From the NCBI GenBank assembly GCA_004380135.1, contig QXCR01000130.1, positions 18,798 to 82,797 of the forward strand: a stretch of DNA of 64,000 nucleotides. Direction: 5' to 3'. Below, piece by piece: positions 1 through 11,000 of this stretch. Source of the DNA: Stemphylium vesicarium (taxonomy: Eukaryota > Ascomycota > Dothideomycetes > Pleosporales > Pleosporaceae). The translations under genes were made by a program, and so were the position numbers. How positions within the stretch are numbered: the stretch's first letter is position 1; each line of letters starts with the position of its first letter. A model generated the notes under the pieces. It saw nothing but the letters and a program-made list of their open reading frames with translations, was not told where the DNA came from and made no database searches.

Positions 1-1
1 C

Positions 2-2569
2 AAGGGTGCTCTCATGGGAAATGGGTTCGAATGGTGCATCTTTGATGACTTCCTGGGCAGTAAATATAAGTGGGCTAGGTAGGTCATTCTCCACGACTTC
101 GAGATGTTCTGCATCCTTTTCTTCGACACGTAAGGCAACAGTTCGCTGTTTCGTATGCTGTTCAATATGTCCTTGTTCGTTGCCACTCTTATCGTGCAGC
201 GGTGTAGTCATTCGCTGCCAAACAGCCATGGTCTGTGTCGTCACGTCTTGCTTGGACGTGGGCAATGCAGTAGTGTGGTTTGGCGGATCAATAACTTTGG
301 AGGGTGCGATGCTTGTACCATCCGGATGCGGACAAGGTTTCGCAATGGCTAGGTTCAAACGTAAAGGACTGTACCTCTTTGGTTGCCATGGCATGGGTTG
401 TGCAAGCAGCGGGATCGCCGCCATGACAGGGTCGAGTTCAGAAGTACTAGAAAATCTAGCTTCATCCGCTGCGCTGTGCGAAATCCCAGAAACGGGATCG
501 GAATCAACGTTCGGTAGCTCGTCCCCTGTAAGGCGACGTATGAAAGATGTGCTCTTTTTCCCCTCTGATCGTCGTTTGAACGGATCGCTTTTTGCAGTTT
601 GTGAATCTCCTGTTCGTTTTTCAGAAGCCACATCGTCGTGATCTGCGTGGCCAGATATTGCCGTCGATTCTGCATTTGGTGATGCAGGAACGGGTTTGCT
701 GTTGCTCGATAGTATCTCGGTTTCAACTGTAGGTCCCTGCAGCCAATCGCGTCTTTCACCAGCTTCACAGGCTACCGGGGGCGACGATGCCATTTGCGAA
801 TAAACTTCATCGTTCATGGGTGTCTTTGCATCCCTCGGGGTTTGTAATCTGTCCCGCGGTTCCTCGAGTCTCTTTTTCGGCTTCGTTGGGGTTGATGGTG
901 TTTGAGCGATGCGCGTGGGTAGCGTTGGCTTCTTGAACGCTGATTCAGAGGGCTCGATGTGTTTTTGTGAAGCTTTCAGTCCTCCAATTAATGAGTGTCG
1001 CGAAGACGCGCATGATGTGGACGGCTTCACAGAAGTTCTGTATCTGTCTCGTCGCCTTCGGGCCATGTCAGCCAAGTCTGCGTGGCCCTCTGGCTCCACC
1101 CTCGGCTTCTTGACTTGTTTGCGATCGTCACCGACATCGAAATCCGACTGGCGTTTTGCGTTTATCTTTTTCTTTGACTTTGTTTCATCTGGAACATAGT
1201 CTTCGTCGTCGTCATCGTCGTCTACCTTACGTCTTACATGCGATTTGCGCTTCTTGATGCTCTTGGTGACTTTCTTGCCCAGGGCAGCTTTGGAAGGTTT
1301 TGCCAATCCCTGACGTGATGAATCGAGACTCGGGGTGTTTGAGATTGTTCCTTCTTTTCCTTTGTTTTTCACCTGTAGATCAACATCATCGGATTGCGCA
1401 TTGAGTTGTTTCAAAGCTTGTTGCTTGGCAGCCTGAGAAACAATGGGCAGCTTTCCCTTGCTATATGTCGTGCGTTTCGAGGGCGACGATCTCTTTGTTG
1501 GTCCAGCCTCTAGTGCTGTATGGGATGCGGCTAGAGGCGGGCGCGGGCGCAGCTTCGGTACCAGAGGATCGTCACTTGTCTTGGATGATTCTTTAAGGGC
1601 GGAGCGTTCTGAGGACGGGTGCAGTGAACTATTTCGAGGCGATGAAGAGCTTGCATCCACAGGCAAGCTGCGAGACATCTTGGGATGAGCTTTGTGTTCC
1701 TTCTGGTGCTGCTCGATGCTCTCTTGCCATTTCAAAGCATCCCCTGGATGCTTGAACATGATCGACATTTCATTTGCAACTCGCTGTACAGAGTTCAATT
1801 GGTAGCTCCAGGTCTCAGTTTTGAGGGTCATGATGAGATTACAGGGTGCGGTTTTCGTTCGTCGAGATTGGCAACTGTGTATTGTGGAGGGCTCCAATCG
1901 CATGCCAAGGATGTGATTGACCGGTATATCCACATACTGGCACTCTTGAAGGCGGTCGTCGGGCGCGACTACGACCATTATCCCGCCCTCGAGGACCGTG
2001 ATGGGCAATCCATTGTCTGGCTCTTGCACTTTGAATTCATCCGAAGTGGCCAAGGAGATGAAGTGCATAGCACAAGGTTCGCCCGGCGAACTTGTGAGGG
2101 CAAGGTCGTCTAGCGCTTCAAGAAAAGCTTGGAAGTCCTGAATCCACTTCGCATCCGCTTCCTGCGGGAAAGTTGGTATGCTGTTCCTAACCTTCTCGGA
2201 CGACCAGAAACTGCGATATTCGAAACCCTGCTCCAGTGCTTGTCGAATGATCATACCGGCAATGATCTTAGTCACCTCGCGCTCCCTGGCATCCAGAATG
2301 ACGTCGCCCAGGTCTTGAAGTGGCTTGCCCAATTTTTGGATTTGTGCGGCAACATCAGGCGTCACTAGCATGCCTGTCAAGGCAACACCGATCCATCTTC
2401 GCCGTACGGAAGATAGGTTGGAGGTGCAGAAGGCACGGAGATAGTCTTCCGCAACTGCAGGAAGTGTGGGCCCGCTGTAGTCGCGGGCAGAAATGAGGGT
2501 GCAGAGTTGGAAATAAGACGCGTCGTGGATCGGCTGGGTGAGAGCAGCTTCAAATGCATGCGAGGTCAT
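2..2569 (-). CDS. Large hypothetical nuclear-type protein, 3' end beyond the window
   Basis: An uninterrupted reading frame of 856 codons starts with ATG at 2569 and reads leftward off the window with no stop and no need for introns. I read every codon in this frame. The first 120 or so residues look alpha-helical. Residues of about 165-290 have a beta-rich pattern ending in a helix with a tryptophan (context KWQESIEQHQ), which resembles a PH-like fold. The rest is long, polar and probably disordered: Ser/Pro-rich, with strong basic clusters (KKVTKSIKKRKSHVRRK), an acidic DDDDDEDY stretch, and more Lys/Arg-rich runs, as expected of a nuclear or chromatin protein. A helical N-terminus, PH-like domain and basic linker is the layout of Red1/SYCP2-type meiotic chromosome-axis proteins, whose C-terminal coiled coil would lie off the edge. 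That identification is speculative. I do not recognise the protein by sequence. Confidence 0.8.
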   Translation of the reverse strand, partial: MTSHAFEAALTQPIHDASYFQLCTLISARDYSGPTLPAVAEDYLRAFCTSNLSSVRRRWIGVALTGMLVTPDVAAQIQKLGKPLQDLGDVILDAREREVTKIIAGMIIRQALEQGFEYRSFWSSEKVRNSIPTFPQEADAKWIQDFQAFLEALDDLALTSSPGEPCAMHFISLATSDEFKVQEPDNGLPITVLEGGIMVVVAPDDRLQECQYVDIPVNHILGMRLEPSTIHSCQSRRTKTAPCNLIMTLKTETWSYQLNSVQRVANEMSIMFKHPGDALKWQESIEQHQKEHKAHPKMSRSLPVDASSSSPRNSSLHPSSERSALKESSKTSDDPLVPKLRPRPPLAASHTALEAGPTKRSSPSKRTTYSKGKLPIVSQAAKQQALKQLNAQSDDVDLQVKNKGKEGTISNTPSLDSSRQGLAKPSKAALGKKVTKSIKKRKSHVRRKVDDDDDDEDYVPDETKSKKKINAKRQSDFDVGDDRKQVKKPRVEPEGHADLADMARRRRDRYRTSVKPSTSCASSRHSLIGGLKASQKHIEPSESAFKKPTLPTRIAQTPSTPTKPKKRLEEPRDRLQTPRDAKTPMNDEVYSQMASSPPVACEAGERRDWLQGPTVETEILSSNSKPVPASPNAESTAISGHADHDDVASEKRTGDSQTAKSDPFKRRSEGKKSTSFIRRLTGDELPNVDSDPVSGISHSAADEARFSSTSELDPVMAAIPLLAQPMPWQPKRYSPLRLNLAIAKPCPHPDGTSIAPSKVIDPPNHTTALPTSKQDVTTQTMAVWQRMTTPLHDKSGNEQGHIEQHTKQRTVALRVEEKDAEHLEVVENDLPSPLIFTAQEVIKDAPFEPISHESTL

Positions 2570-5106
2570 TATGAAAAGATGGGTTGCGGCAGAGTGAAGT
2601 GTTACTCATGTCGGTGGACTAAAAGGGAATGTGTGGAATAAGACGGAAGAGCGATATGAACAGTGTGCACCTGCGCAGGTGAGAGGGTGTGGTGGTGGTG
2701 CTAGTAGGGAAGGCGCGAATGCCGGTTTGACGTCAGACACACACGCGTGAGTTTCGCGACGCGCTCGAAACGGCACCATCATCGCTCGACAACCACCATC
2801 CAATACCGTTTGATTGATCCTTTTCTCCTGTTCGCACCTAGGGGGTGCGCTGATGCAGGAGGTAGCTGACAGGCCAGCGAAGCAAGATGCAGACTTGCGC
2901 CCAGAGACACGTCTACTCGCAACAGCTGCAAGGAGGTCCAAGCCATCTCGGTACTTCTAGGTTTGTCCCCGCAAAACCCGTGGGGGCCGCTAGGTTCGCC
3001 ATGCAAACTCATGGTCATCTGGCGATTACTGTGCGGTTCAGAGCCTGAAGATGATGTAGGGACGAAGAGGAGAGAGCGTGCACCAGCTGTGTGGAGGAAT
3101 GAGCTGGGAGGGCGGCTAGTGCACGCAAGCGAGGGCGCTTATCCATCCCAACGTCTACGCGAGACAGTCCCTTCGCCAGGCCTACTAGATAACAAGCGCT
3201 TCGTTCTATCGACCCGATATAGATCATTGCGTATTAGAGTTCGAAACACTGAGACTACCTTCAAGCTGTCGACATCAGAGACTCTCCTCTTTCCAATTCG
3301 CGCGATGAACCCTCACTCCAATCGCATGCGTTCCTCGCGTTTGGCGCAGGGGTCACTTCTTCGCGTGTGTCGCAGTCGCTATGTCTTTCGCGGTGTTTGA
3401 ACGGCGAGCTATTCCAGGAATAGGGTTCAGAACAACCAAGCCATGTGCGAAATTCCTCACGTCTTATTGCACTTACCGAAGATGATCCTAGAAGTTGCTT
3501 TGTCGTCATCTTTAGTGATTGGTGTGAGTGAACGCCATGGACAAAGTCACAAAGAATAGTTTTTATGCGCCTTCTACGACATTAAAGAAAAAACATGGCT
3601 CCGGGTGATGTTGGCGTCCACCCTCTTAGATACCACTACAGTCATGTTGACCGTGGCGGCGAAGAAAGCGGGCTCTTTTTCCATTACATCGGAACGGAAA
3701 GAATAATACGAGTCGATACAAGCTTCGACTGAGAAGGCTCATGGTGAGAGAAGGGCAAGGGGGGTCAAATTCAGACTGAACCCAACGGACCTGTCGCTCA
3801 AAAAGCTGTTGTTGAGCGGGGCGCTAACGCGGTGTCGAATATAGCCCTGGTAAGAGCAAGGCTGTATGTGCCTAAAAACACTGAGGAAAACTGGAGATAT
3901 AGTCATATGATCTATCACGAGACATCATGTGGGTATAACATAGGCGGCTCAAACCTGCAGATAGTTCGGCCCTATTGTGATGTTGAAGTTGGCAGCAGAC
4001 TGCATGAGAAAAAGAGGAACCCTAGTTTAGCAGATGTTGTAGTTGTCAAGCCCCAGAGCGACATACGAATAGATGGCCGAAACTGACGGAAAACAGATCT
4101 TTGGTCATCCGTGAACACCGCAGGATTATCTCCGAATTACCAAGCATTCAACCGGCAGATGAGAGGTTTTTGGCATCTAACAAAGCAACGTAACGTCACA
4201 AGCGCAACGCTTGTTGAAGCTTAACCGGCTAGTACACCCCGCATCTCCAACCCCCGCAACCACGGCGCCCCGTCAAGCCTCGACGGTTGGCATACAACGC
4301 CTCAATCCTCAGCATCGGTGATGCTGCGCCATCGAATCACTTTTGGGATCTGAACTGCATGTGCGCATCGTTCCGGGTGTGTGGCGTGGCGGTTTAATAA
4401 ATGTGCATTGCATTGCATCGGCGGCACGTTGCAGAGGACCTCGTAGGTGAAAGTTTCGCCTGGCCGGGGCATGTCCAGGTAAGCGACGCCATTTGAGGTC
4501 GCCAATAGCCCAGGATCCCGGTCGAATACTCTCGAATTTGTCTTTGCAAGACCAAAACAAGATGCTTACACACAATCAAGGCTGAAAAGTAATGCCTCGC
4601 ACTCAGTTTATATCTTTCTGCTTCAAAAGATGGGAGCAGCAACATGAGTTGTCGTTCGAAACCCAAAACGCTCCCACCTGTCCGCGGAAGGTAAGTGCGT
4701 CGGCAATGGATCGGCAGCACACTAAAATAGTGGGTGGTGGGGGTTCTGTATCCCCAAGGCAAACGCACATCGGGCACTTCTCCGTCCACGTCATAGGATG
4801 TAAGGCAGTTTTATGAGTGGACTACTGAAGCATAGGCGCGGCTTGATAGCCTCGGGACGATGATACTCCAGCCCGCCTTTAACCCAGTGGTTCCTTAACA
4901 CAGACGGTGACGTTCATAAGAAAGGCCATCCTCGCTGATCTGAGGTGGGATTTGGACAAGCAACTTCCCAGTCAAACGGTCGAGAATAAGGGCCCCGACT
5001 GTAATTAGCACTGCGCGGACAGTCTTGTGCTTTCAATCGTTCCTTTTCCTTTCGACATACCCGCTAGTCGACCACTCAACCCAGTGTGGTGCCTACGTCT
5101 GTCAGG
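2570..5106. other. Gene-free stretch of about 2.5 kb
   Basis: The ORFs here are short, overlap on both strands, and show no recognisable protein or splice structure. The right end holds the promoter and 5' leader of the MFS transporter gene; the left end holds the promoter of the leftward gene starting at 2569. No transposon ends or tRNA were seen. Confidence 0.5.
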
Positions 5107-6868
5107 ATGGCTTCCGCAATGGAACACCCAATCGACCGCTCAAGCGAAGAAGAAAAGACCATTGGCGAAAAGCACGTCGAAACCGCGAATCACATTCACA
5201 CGATCGAAAATCTCCCAGACCCTGACGCTAGTCTCAGCGAAGAAGAGCGCGCCGCTCATGTTCGTGTCACCCATCGTGCCTTTTCTGACGATGACTGACA
5301 GACATGACTTCTAGGACAAGGCACTTCTCCGCAAACTCGACTTCCGCCTAATTCCATGGCTGTCCTTCCTGTATCTGATATCCTTCCTCGACCGCACAAA
5401 CATCGGCAACGCGAAAGTCGATGGCCTACAAGAAGATCTCAACATGACCGATGGGCAATACAATGCCAGCCTAACAATCTTCTTCGTCAGCTACTCAGTA
5501 TTCGAGCCGCTGACTAACGTGTTGTTGAAGAAGCTGAGGCCCAGCGTGTTTTTGCCCATTATCATGCTATGGTGGGGAATATGCATGACTTGCATGGGCT
5601 TGGTTCACAACTACGCCGGATTGATGACAGCCGTAAGTGACATGATCAAATACTAATGCAGATGAATATGAAGTGCTGACGAAGGCTGTTTGTAGCGATG
5701 GTGGCTCGGTGTAGCAGAAGCCGGGTTATTCCCTGGCGTAAATTACTATCTGAGTTGCTGGTACAAGCGTTCCGAGTTTGGAATTCGAGCCGCCATTTTC
5801 TTCTCCGCTGCGGCGCTTGCAGGTAGTTTTGGTGGGCTGTTGGCTGCTGGTATTGCTCAGATGGATGGCGTGGGTGGGAAGCCAGGGTGGGCATGGATCT
5901 TCGTATGTCTATCAACAACCCCTGCATGCTCAACTTGAGTCCTGCTAACCGCGTGCAGATCTTAGAAGGCCTCGCTACCATCTTAGTCGGAATTGCCAGT
6001 TACTGGATGGTCCATGACTTCCCAGCCGAAGCTACTTTCCTCTCTCCTGATGACCGTGCCAGGGTTCTGCGCCGCCTGCGATCCGACAAGCAAGCCTCAT
6101 CCGGGCACGAAGATTTTCAAATGAAATACTTTTGGCAATCGGTTAAAGACTGGAAAACGCTTGCTTTCGCCATCATCTATATGGGAGCCGATGGTTCGCT
6201 GTATGCCTTTAGTCTCTTCTTGCCGACCATCATCGCTGGCTTGGGCTATACATCGACAACGGCTAATCTGCTTTCGGTACCTCCGTATGCGATTGCGGCA
6301 GTTGTAACAGTTGTGGTGGGCTACATCGCGGATCGGACTCAGCAACGAGGTTACTGCAACATGTTCACTTCCATCTTTGGTATCGTGGGATTTGCTATGC
6401 TTCTCGGGTCTGGAAGCCCTAATGTGCAGTATGCGGGCACTTTCTTGGGTGCCATTGGTATATATCGTGAGTACTCCACCAGTAAAAGAGAAATCCGGTG
6501 GTCTTTTGCTGACTCATACCACAGCGACAATCGCAAACACAATCTCCTGGGCAGCCAACAACGTCGAGGGCGTGTACAAGCGCGGCGTCACCCTTGGCTT
6601 CGTCATCGGCTGGGGCAACATCAATGGCGTTGTGTCTTCCAATATCTATCGCAGCAGAGATAAGCCGAGATACTTCTTGGGCCATGGAGTTGTACTAGCC
6701 TATCTGACGCTGTGGCTGCTCGGTGGAAGTATCGTGACGAGACTCCTGCTCGCGTGGGAGAATAAGAAGAGGCGGCAGGGAGCGAGGGATATGTGCGTAC
6801 AAGGTAAGAGCGAGCAGGAGGTTGCCGAGCTGGGAGACGAGAGGCCCGACTTTTTGTATACGTTGTAG
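5107..6868 (+). CDS. MFS anion:cation symporter of the Dal5/Tna1 (allantoate/nicotinate permease) type
   Basis: Five exons join to 511 aa: 5107-5265, 5315-5632, 5696-5902, 5959-6466 and 6525-6868. After a hydrophilic N-terminus of about 55 aa comes the family signature: a basic LRKLDFRLIPWL start to the first membrane helix, then FLDRTNIGNAKVDGL, and later GLFPGVNYYLSCWYKRSE with its acidic/aromatic loop. The second half has the NTISWAANNVEGVYKRGV motif typical of the anion:cation symporter family. Twelve membrane segments are expected. Members import organic anions such as allantoate, nicotinate or pantothenate across the plasma membrane; the substrate here cannot be read from sequence. The last four exons join at clean GT-AG sites. 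The first intron is less certain: the only in-phase donor I found is the weak GTCACC at 5266. Confidence 0.88.
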
Positions 6869-7233
6869 GGTGGTTAGTGAAGGCTTGTAGAAATTGGGAA
6901 TCCGAATGGGGAAGTCACGGTCAGACGAGTTTGATGCTTCCAGTCTTTCTTTGCTATCCAGATTCCCACTTCTGATGCTGTCAACTTTAGCGATCACGAC
7001 ACTCTAAAGGTCAGGTGGAAGTGGTGTAAAAAGGTATTGGATTGATCGGCTCCTCGTAGATCTGGAAAGTACATGCTCCAGTCCTCAAAGTCGAGACGAA
7101 AAGTACACGCGCAAGCTTTTGGCCCCTCAGCGCCGTGGAAATCGGATAAATGTCGTGACGAACGCCGCCCAATGCAAATCGTAGTAGAATCTCGCTGTGC
7201 ATCCCCACTCAGGGAAAGTTCAAGCGCTCCATC
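6869..7233. other. Intergenic region between convergent genes
   Basis: This 365-base stretch holds the 3' untranslated ends of the MFS transporter (left, plus strand) and RRS1 (right, minus strand). No coding signal was recognised. Confidence 0.6.
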
Positions 7234-7984
7234 TTACGCGCCAGGCTTTCGAGACTTGATCTCGTTTGCGCGCTGCTTCCTTTCGTTCCTCCTGATCCTC
7301 TCCTTGCGGTCTTTCCGGCTATCCGCCCTCTGGTCGTGAGCCTCGCCTGTGGCCTTTTCCTTCTTCTCATCAACCTCGACCAGCCAGTCGTTCTCACCGT
7401 CCTTGTTCTTGCCCTTGTAACCCCACTTGGGTACCCATTCGCCCGTTGCCTCGTCATAAACCTTGTTGCCGTCGCGCTTCTGCTTCTTGATACCCTTCTT
7501 CGCCGCGAATCTCTCCCATTTGGTGGGCTCCTTGGCTGCGGGAATAGGCTTCTCGCGGGGTAGCGCTGTGGTGGGCGCGGGGAGTACAAGATGGACGCCT
7601 TCTGCGTTAGACTTGATTTGGCAGGTGGACAGGAGCTGGTTGATGAGGGCTTGGGCGGCATCGCGGGCAGTGGCTGCGAGAGCCTCTTCGTCGGCGTCGG
7701 CTGGGACGGGGTTTGGGTCGTTTGCAAGCAGGTTGCCCAGGTCAAAGGTGAAGGGCGTGGGCTTGTTGACGGTGATGGGTCTATGTGGCGTTAGCAAGCT
7801 TTGTCCTATAGCAAAATCAATATGCATCATACAGTCGGCTCGACACAGTCGAGTCTGCGACTGAAGCTGCGCCGTTCATGGCTGTGACGTCCATGGCGCC
7901 GCCATTGATTTCGTCTGCGAGCTGCGAGTGCGTGGGCGATGTAACAGCGAGCGCGACGCCGCCATCCATTTCAATATCAGACAT
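7234..7984 (-). CDS. RRS1: Ribosome biogenesis regulatory protein Rrs1
   Basis: Two exons (7833-7984 and 7234-7780, minus strand) give 232 aa. The 52-nt intron has donor GTATGA and acceptor ATAG. The ATG at 7984 opens a short acidic N-terminus, then the RRS1 core: PITVNKPTPFTFDLGNLLA, the segment LPREKPIPAAKEPTKWERFA, AKKGI.KKQKRD and WVPKWGYKGKNK, with a very basic C-terminal tail of Arg/Lys repeats. Rrs1 is an essential nucleolar factor that works with Rpf2 to dock the 5S RNP (5S rRNA with uL5/uL18) onto the pre-60S particle. Length fits the shorter fungal orthologues. It is divergent from the mitochondrial ribosomal gene mS29, the two ATGs being only 187 bases apart, so they may share a promoter. 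Confidence 0.94.
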
Positions 7985-8171
7985 TTTGGGTTTGGTCGAG
8001 TTCTTTGGTAGAGTTTCACTTTGCGCCCAGGACCAAAAGTTCAGAATAATTTTTGGGGCAGGCTGGGTCCGTGCACGGGCGGCGGACCTCCGAGGCTCTG
8101 AACATCACAGAATTCGTCTCCAGCACCACCAAATCGCCCATTGCGGAGGGCCTGAGCCTCGTCGACCCGTC
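7985..8171. promoter_or_regulatory. Compact divergent promoter between RRS1 and mS29
   Basis: Only 187 bases separate the start codons of two divergent genes, one for cytosolic ribosome assembly and one for the mitochondrial small subunit. Both promoters and both 5' leaders must lie in or near this interval. No specific factor site was identified with confidence. Confidence 0.4.
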
Positions 8172-9670
8172 ATGCCACCCTCAACGTGTCTGCGAGCCTT
8201 TTCGCAGCTGTCAATTGATGCCGCTACCCACACGCCCACGATACCGCGCATGCTACGCCCGCAAATAGCCTGCTTTTCCACGTCGTCGGCGCAATATGCC
8301 GCTGTAGCCAAGAAGAAGGGCATGACGGCGGCCCCGAAAAAGGGTGTCAAGTCTCTGAACACGAAGAAGGGAAAGAAGGCGCCAGGGGGCGGTGATTCGG
8401 GCAAGCGGCCGGCCCAGGGTGAAAGGAAGGCTCAGCGAAAGCGCATCGTCCTGAGTAACGACAACGCTTTGGAAGTGTCTTCCCTACAAGATCTGAGCAA
8501 GGCAAATGTCCTCAGCGAGCAGAATGAAGGCAAAGTCATGGGGTTGCCACAGGAGAATGTCGTGGATGCATTGAGGGCTGTCGAGGCTTTCAAGACCTCT
8601 CAAGGATGGAGCCTGTTCCGACGGCCGGCCGTGCTGATGAGGAAGGAGGCCATTGAACTTGCACGACTGTTCAAGGAAGTAGAGGATTCGGCAGGTGGAC
8701 AGCAAAAGAAGACGATGCGGAGGATATTGTGCGGAGAGAGGGCGAGCGGGAAGAGTACTCTGCTGCTCCAGGGCCTGGCCATGGGTTTCTTGCGGGATTG
8801 GTTTGTGATCAGTCTCCCAGAAGGTAAGCAGTGCGAATTCAGGATGCGAAACTTTGCTGACAACCTCTAGCTCAGGACATTGTCAACGCCCACACAGAAT
8901 ATGCCCCTCTCCCTAACTCAGAACCGATGCAATACACGCAGGATACATACACTGCCAACCTTCTCCAGCAGATCCTCAAGGCGAACGGCGCATTCCTCCA
9001 GGCCACGAAACTTAGCACAACACCCGACCTTCCAATCCCACTCCCTGCCACAGCAACACTGAAAGAGCTGGCCGCGCTCGGCATGGCCAACCCCGAGGCG
9101 TCCTGGCCCGTCTTTGTTGCACTGTGGAAGGAGCTATCACTGCCCGGTCGCCCTCCCATTCTACTTGCCTTGGACGGACTCTCGCATGTTATGCGCCACT
9201 CCGAGTACATGTCTGCGGAAGTAAAACCTATCCACGCACATGACTTGACGCTCGTCCGGCATTTCATCGACCATCTCTCAGGTCAGAAGAAGCTTCCCAA
9301 CGGCGGCGTGGTTCTGGGCGCAACATCACAGTCGAACTCACCCACATCCCCCGCGCTGGACTTTTGCATCGAGGCAGCCCAGGCTCGCAAGAAGTCGGCA
9401 GACAATGTCCCCCAATGGAACCCCTACAAGAGCGTGGATGTCCGCGTCATGGAGGCTCTGAAAGACCTCCACAGCGATTCGCAAGATTTCGATATTATCA
9501 AGGTCGGCGGATTGAGCAAAGAAGAGGCGCGCTCGATCATGGAATACTATGCTGAGAGCGGCATGCTAAGACACAGAGTGAGCGAAGGCTTCGTCACGGA
9601 AAAGTGGAGCTTAGCGGGCATGGGCAACATCGGAGAGCTGGAGAAGGCGAGTGTACGGATGCGACTGTAG
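8172..9670 (+). CDS. RSM23: Mitochondrial small-subunit ribosomal protein mS29 (DAP3/Rsm23)
   Basis: Two exons (8172-8823 and 8871-9670) give 483 aa; the 47-nt intron is GTAAGC...CTAG. The N-terminus is basic, Ser/Thr-rich and lacks acidic residues, like a mitochondrial presequence, and is followed by a Lys-rich linker. A P-loop (GERASGKST, near residue 188) lies in the context RRILCGERASGKSTLLLQGLAMGF, which is diagnostic of DAP3/mS29, a GTP-binding protein of the 37S head. The second exon has the DAP3 region PPILLALDGLSHVMRHSEY, with the Walker B-like LLALD, and HAHDLTLVRHFI. Length is close to that of other fungal Rsm23 proteins. An alternative ATG 79 nt downstream would shorten the presequence. 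Confidence 0.93.
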
Positions 9671-9735
9671 GCGCTGTACTATACTGTTTAGACACTTGTA
9701 AACCATGTACAAAGAACGACGCATTTGACGCATTC

Positions 9736-10464
9736 TCAGTGTTCTCTAGCCATTGCCAGAGGTATGTTCAGGCCTACACTCTTGCCTAGTGCGCCTATCC
9801 AGATCATCAGATACTCTTCAGCTGTCGTTTGGAAATGCGCGCTGGCTTTCATTACGTGGTCAGTCTGACATGGATGAATGAAAAAGACTGGTTTGCTGGT
9901 GATTGGATGATCCTGCGGAGAGTGAGTTGTGGTGCTCCGTGTCAGAGGTCTAGTCATACAGCAATGGTGATGCCTCCAATGACTCCAACGGTCTCTGTCT
10001 GGGGTCTGAACTCGGGCGGGACTAGATGCTCGTATAAAGTCGTCATTGTGGGTGGATACCGGTGCAGGGGATCGCCTATGCTGAAGTACAGGACGGGAAC
10101 CTGGTAAACTGGAGACAGTATGACGTCGTAGCTGATGGTTGCCCTTGAGGCTAGAGTATCGTGAAGAGCTTCCTACCTCTATAAGTTGGACATTGTCATC
10201 TACGAGAGGAGAGCACTAACCCACCTCATCATCGTCATCATCCGCGAGAGCATCCTGTCCCACCTCGTGTGTGCCCTGGCCAGCGGGATCTACCCCGCCA
10301 GCAAGGTGCTTGGTGATGGTGAGGAGTGCGGTCCCATGTCGGTGCATCTTCTCAACAGACAGCCATGCTTCCTGCAGGTTGCGCCTCTGCTGAAACCTTA
10401 GTAGCAGTTGGGCGCAACCCTCTTCGAACTCGGCTTCGGTGAGGTGCGGAAAGGTCGACAGCAT
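9736..10464 (-). CDS. ATG10: Autophagy E2-like conjugating enzyme Atg10
   Basis: Three exons on the minus strand (10221-10464, 9960-10150, 9736-9912) join in frame to 203 aa. The N-terminus MLSTFPHLTEAEFEEGC and the following WLSV...ITKHL segment are typical of filamentous-fungal Atg10. The middle exon has SYDVILSPVYQVPVLYFSI and the last has PVFFIHPCQTDHVM with the catalytic cysteine near residue 160, followed by EYLMIWIGALGKSVGLNIPLA. Atg10 forms a thioester with Atg12 after Atg7 activation and passes it to Atg5, producing the Atg12-Atg5 conjugate needed for Atg8 lipidation and autophagosome growth. The first intron uses donor GTTAGT; the nearby GTGGGT gives stops, so it was rejected. The gene is divergent from the FHA-kinase gene. 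Confidence 0.92.
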
Positions 10465-11000
10465 GCTTGCTCGTGATGCGCGTTATACGTGCTGAGTAAT
10501 GCCCTTTGGCGGGACCATATGCTCGCTCTTGGTAGGGTGGACAGGCGTCGTAAGTAGCGGAAGTACCTGGGCTGTCTACGCATGTTGTGGTAATACTGTG
10601 GTACTGCCGGACACTTGGGCCGAGCCAATCATGTGGGTCCTGGGCTCGCCACGCGAACTAGCAGCGCAAATCGGCAGGGGCGGGCGCAAGGACTCTCTTC
10701 CCCGGCTCCATGCTTGGCTGCCTGGAAAATGGGCCTGGACGGCTCGAGGTAGGTCAAGGCAGCTGAGCGTCCTCAACCTCAGTCTAGCTTAGCGCCCCCC
10801 CAAAGCCTCCGCCTGTCTTACTCGTTTCTATCATTTCCAACATTATGCTCTTCTAGACACGGTCATACAAGCGCCTGCATTGACCCCAACTCTGTATAGA
10901 CCCACCCGCTCGCCGTTGTAAAGATGCCGGCGCAAACGGAGAAAAGTCAGCTGAAACGAGGTCGCGTACGTTCCCGTCGCTCGAGGCGTTAAACAACATC

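Noticed and set aside
6..641. 211-codon plus-strand ORF at the left edge
   Set aside because: It is the antisense shadow of the continuous 856-codon minus-strand frame.
4394..4789. 131-codon minus-strand ORF
   Set aside because: No motif or splice context, and overlapping ORFs occur in other frames.
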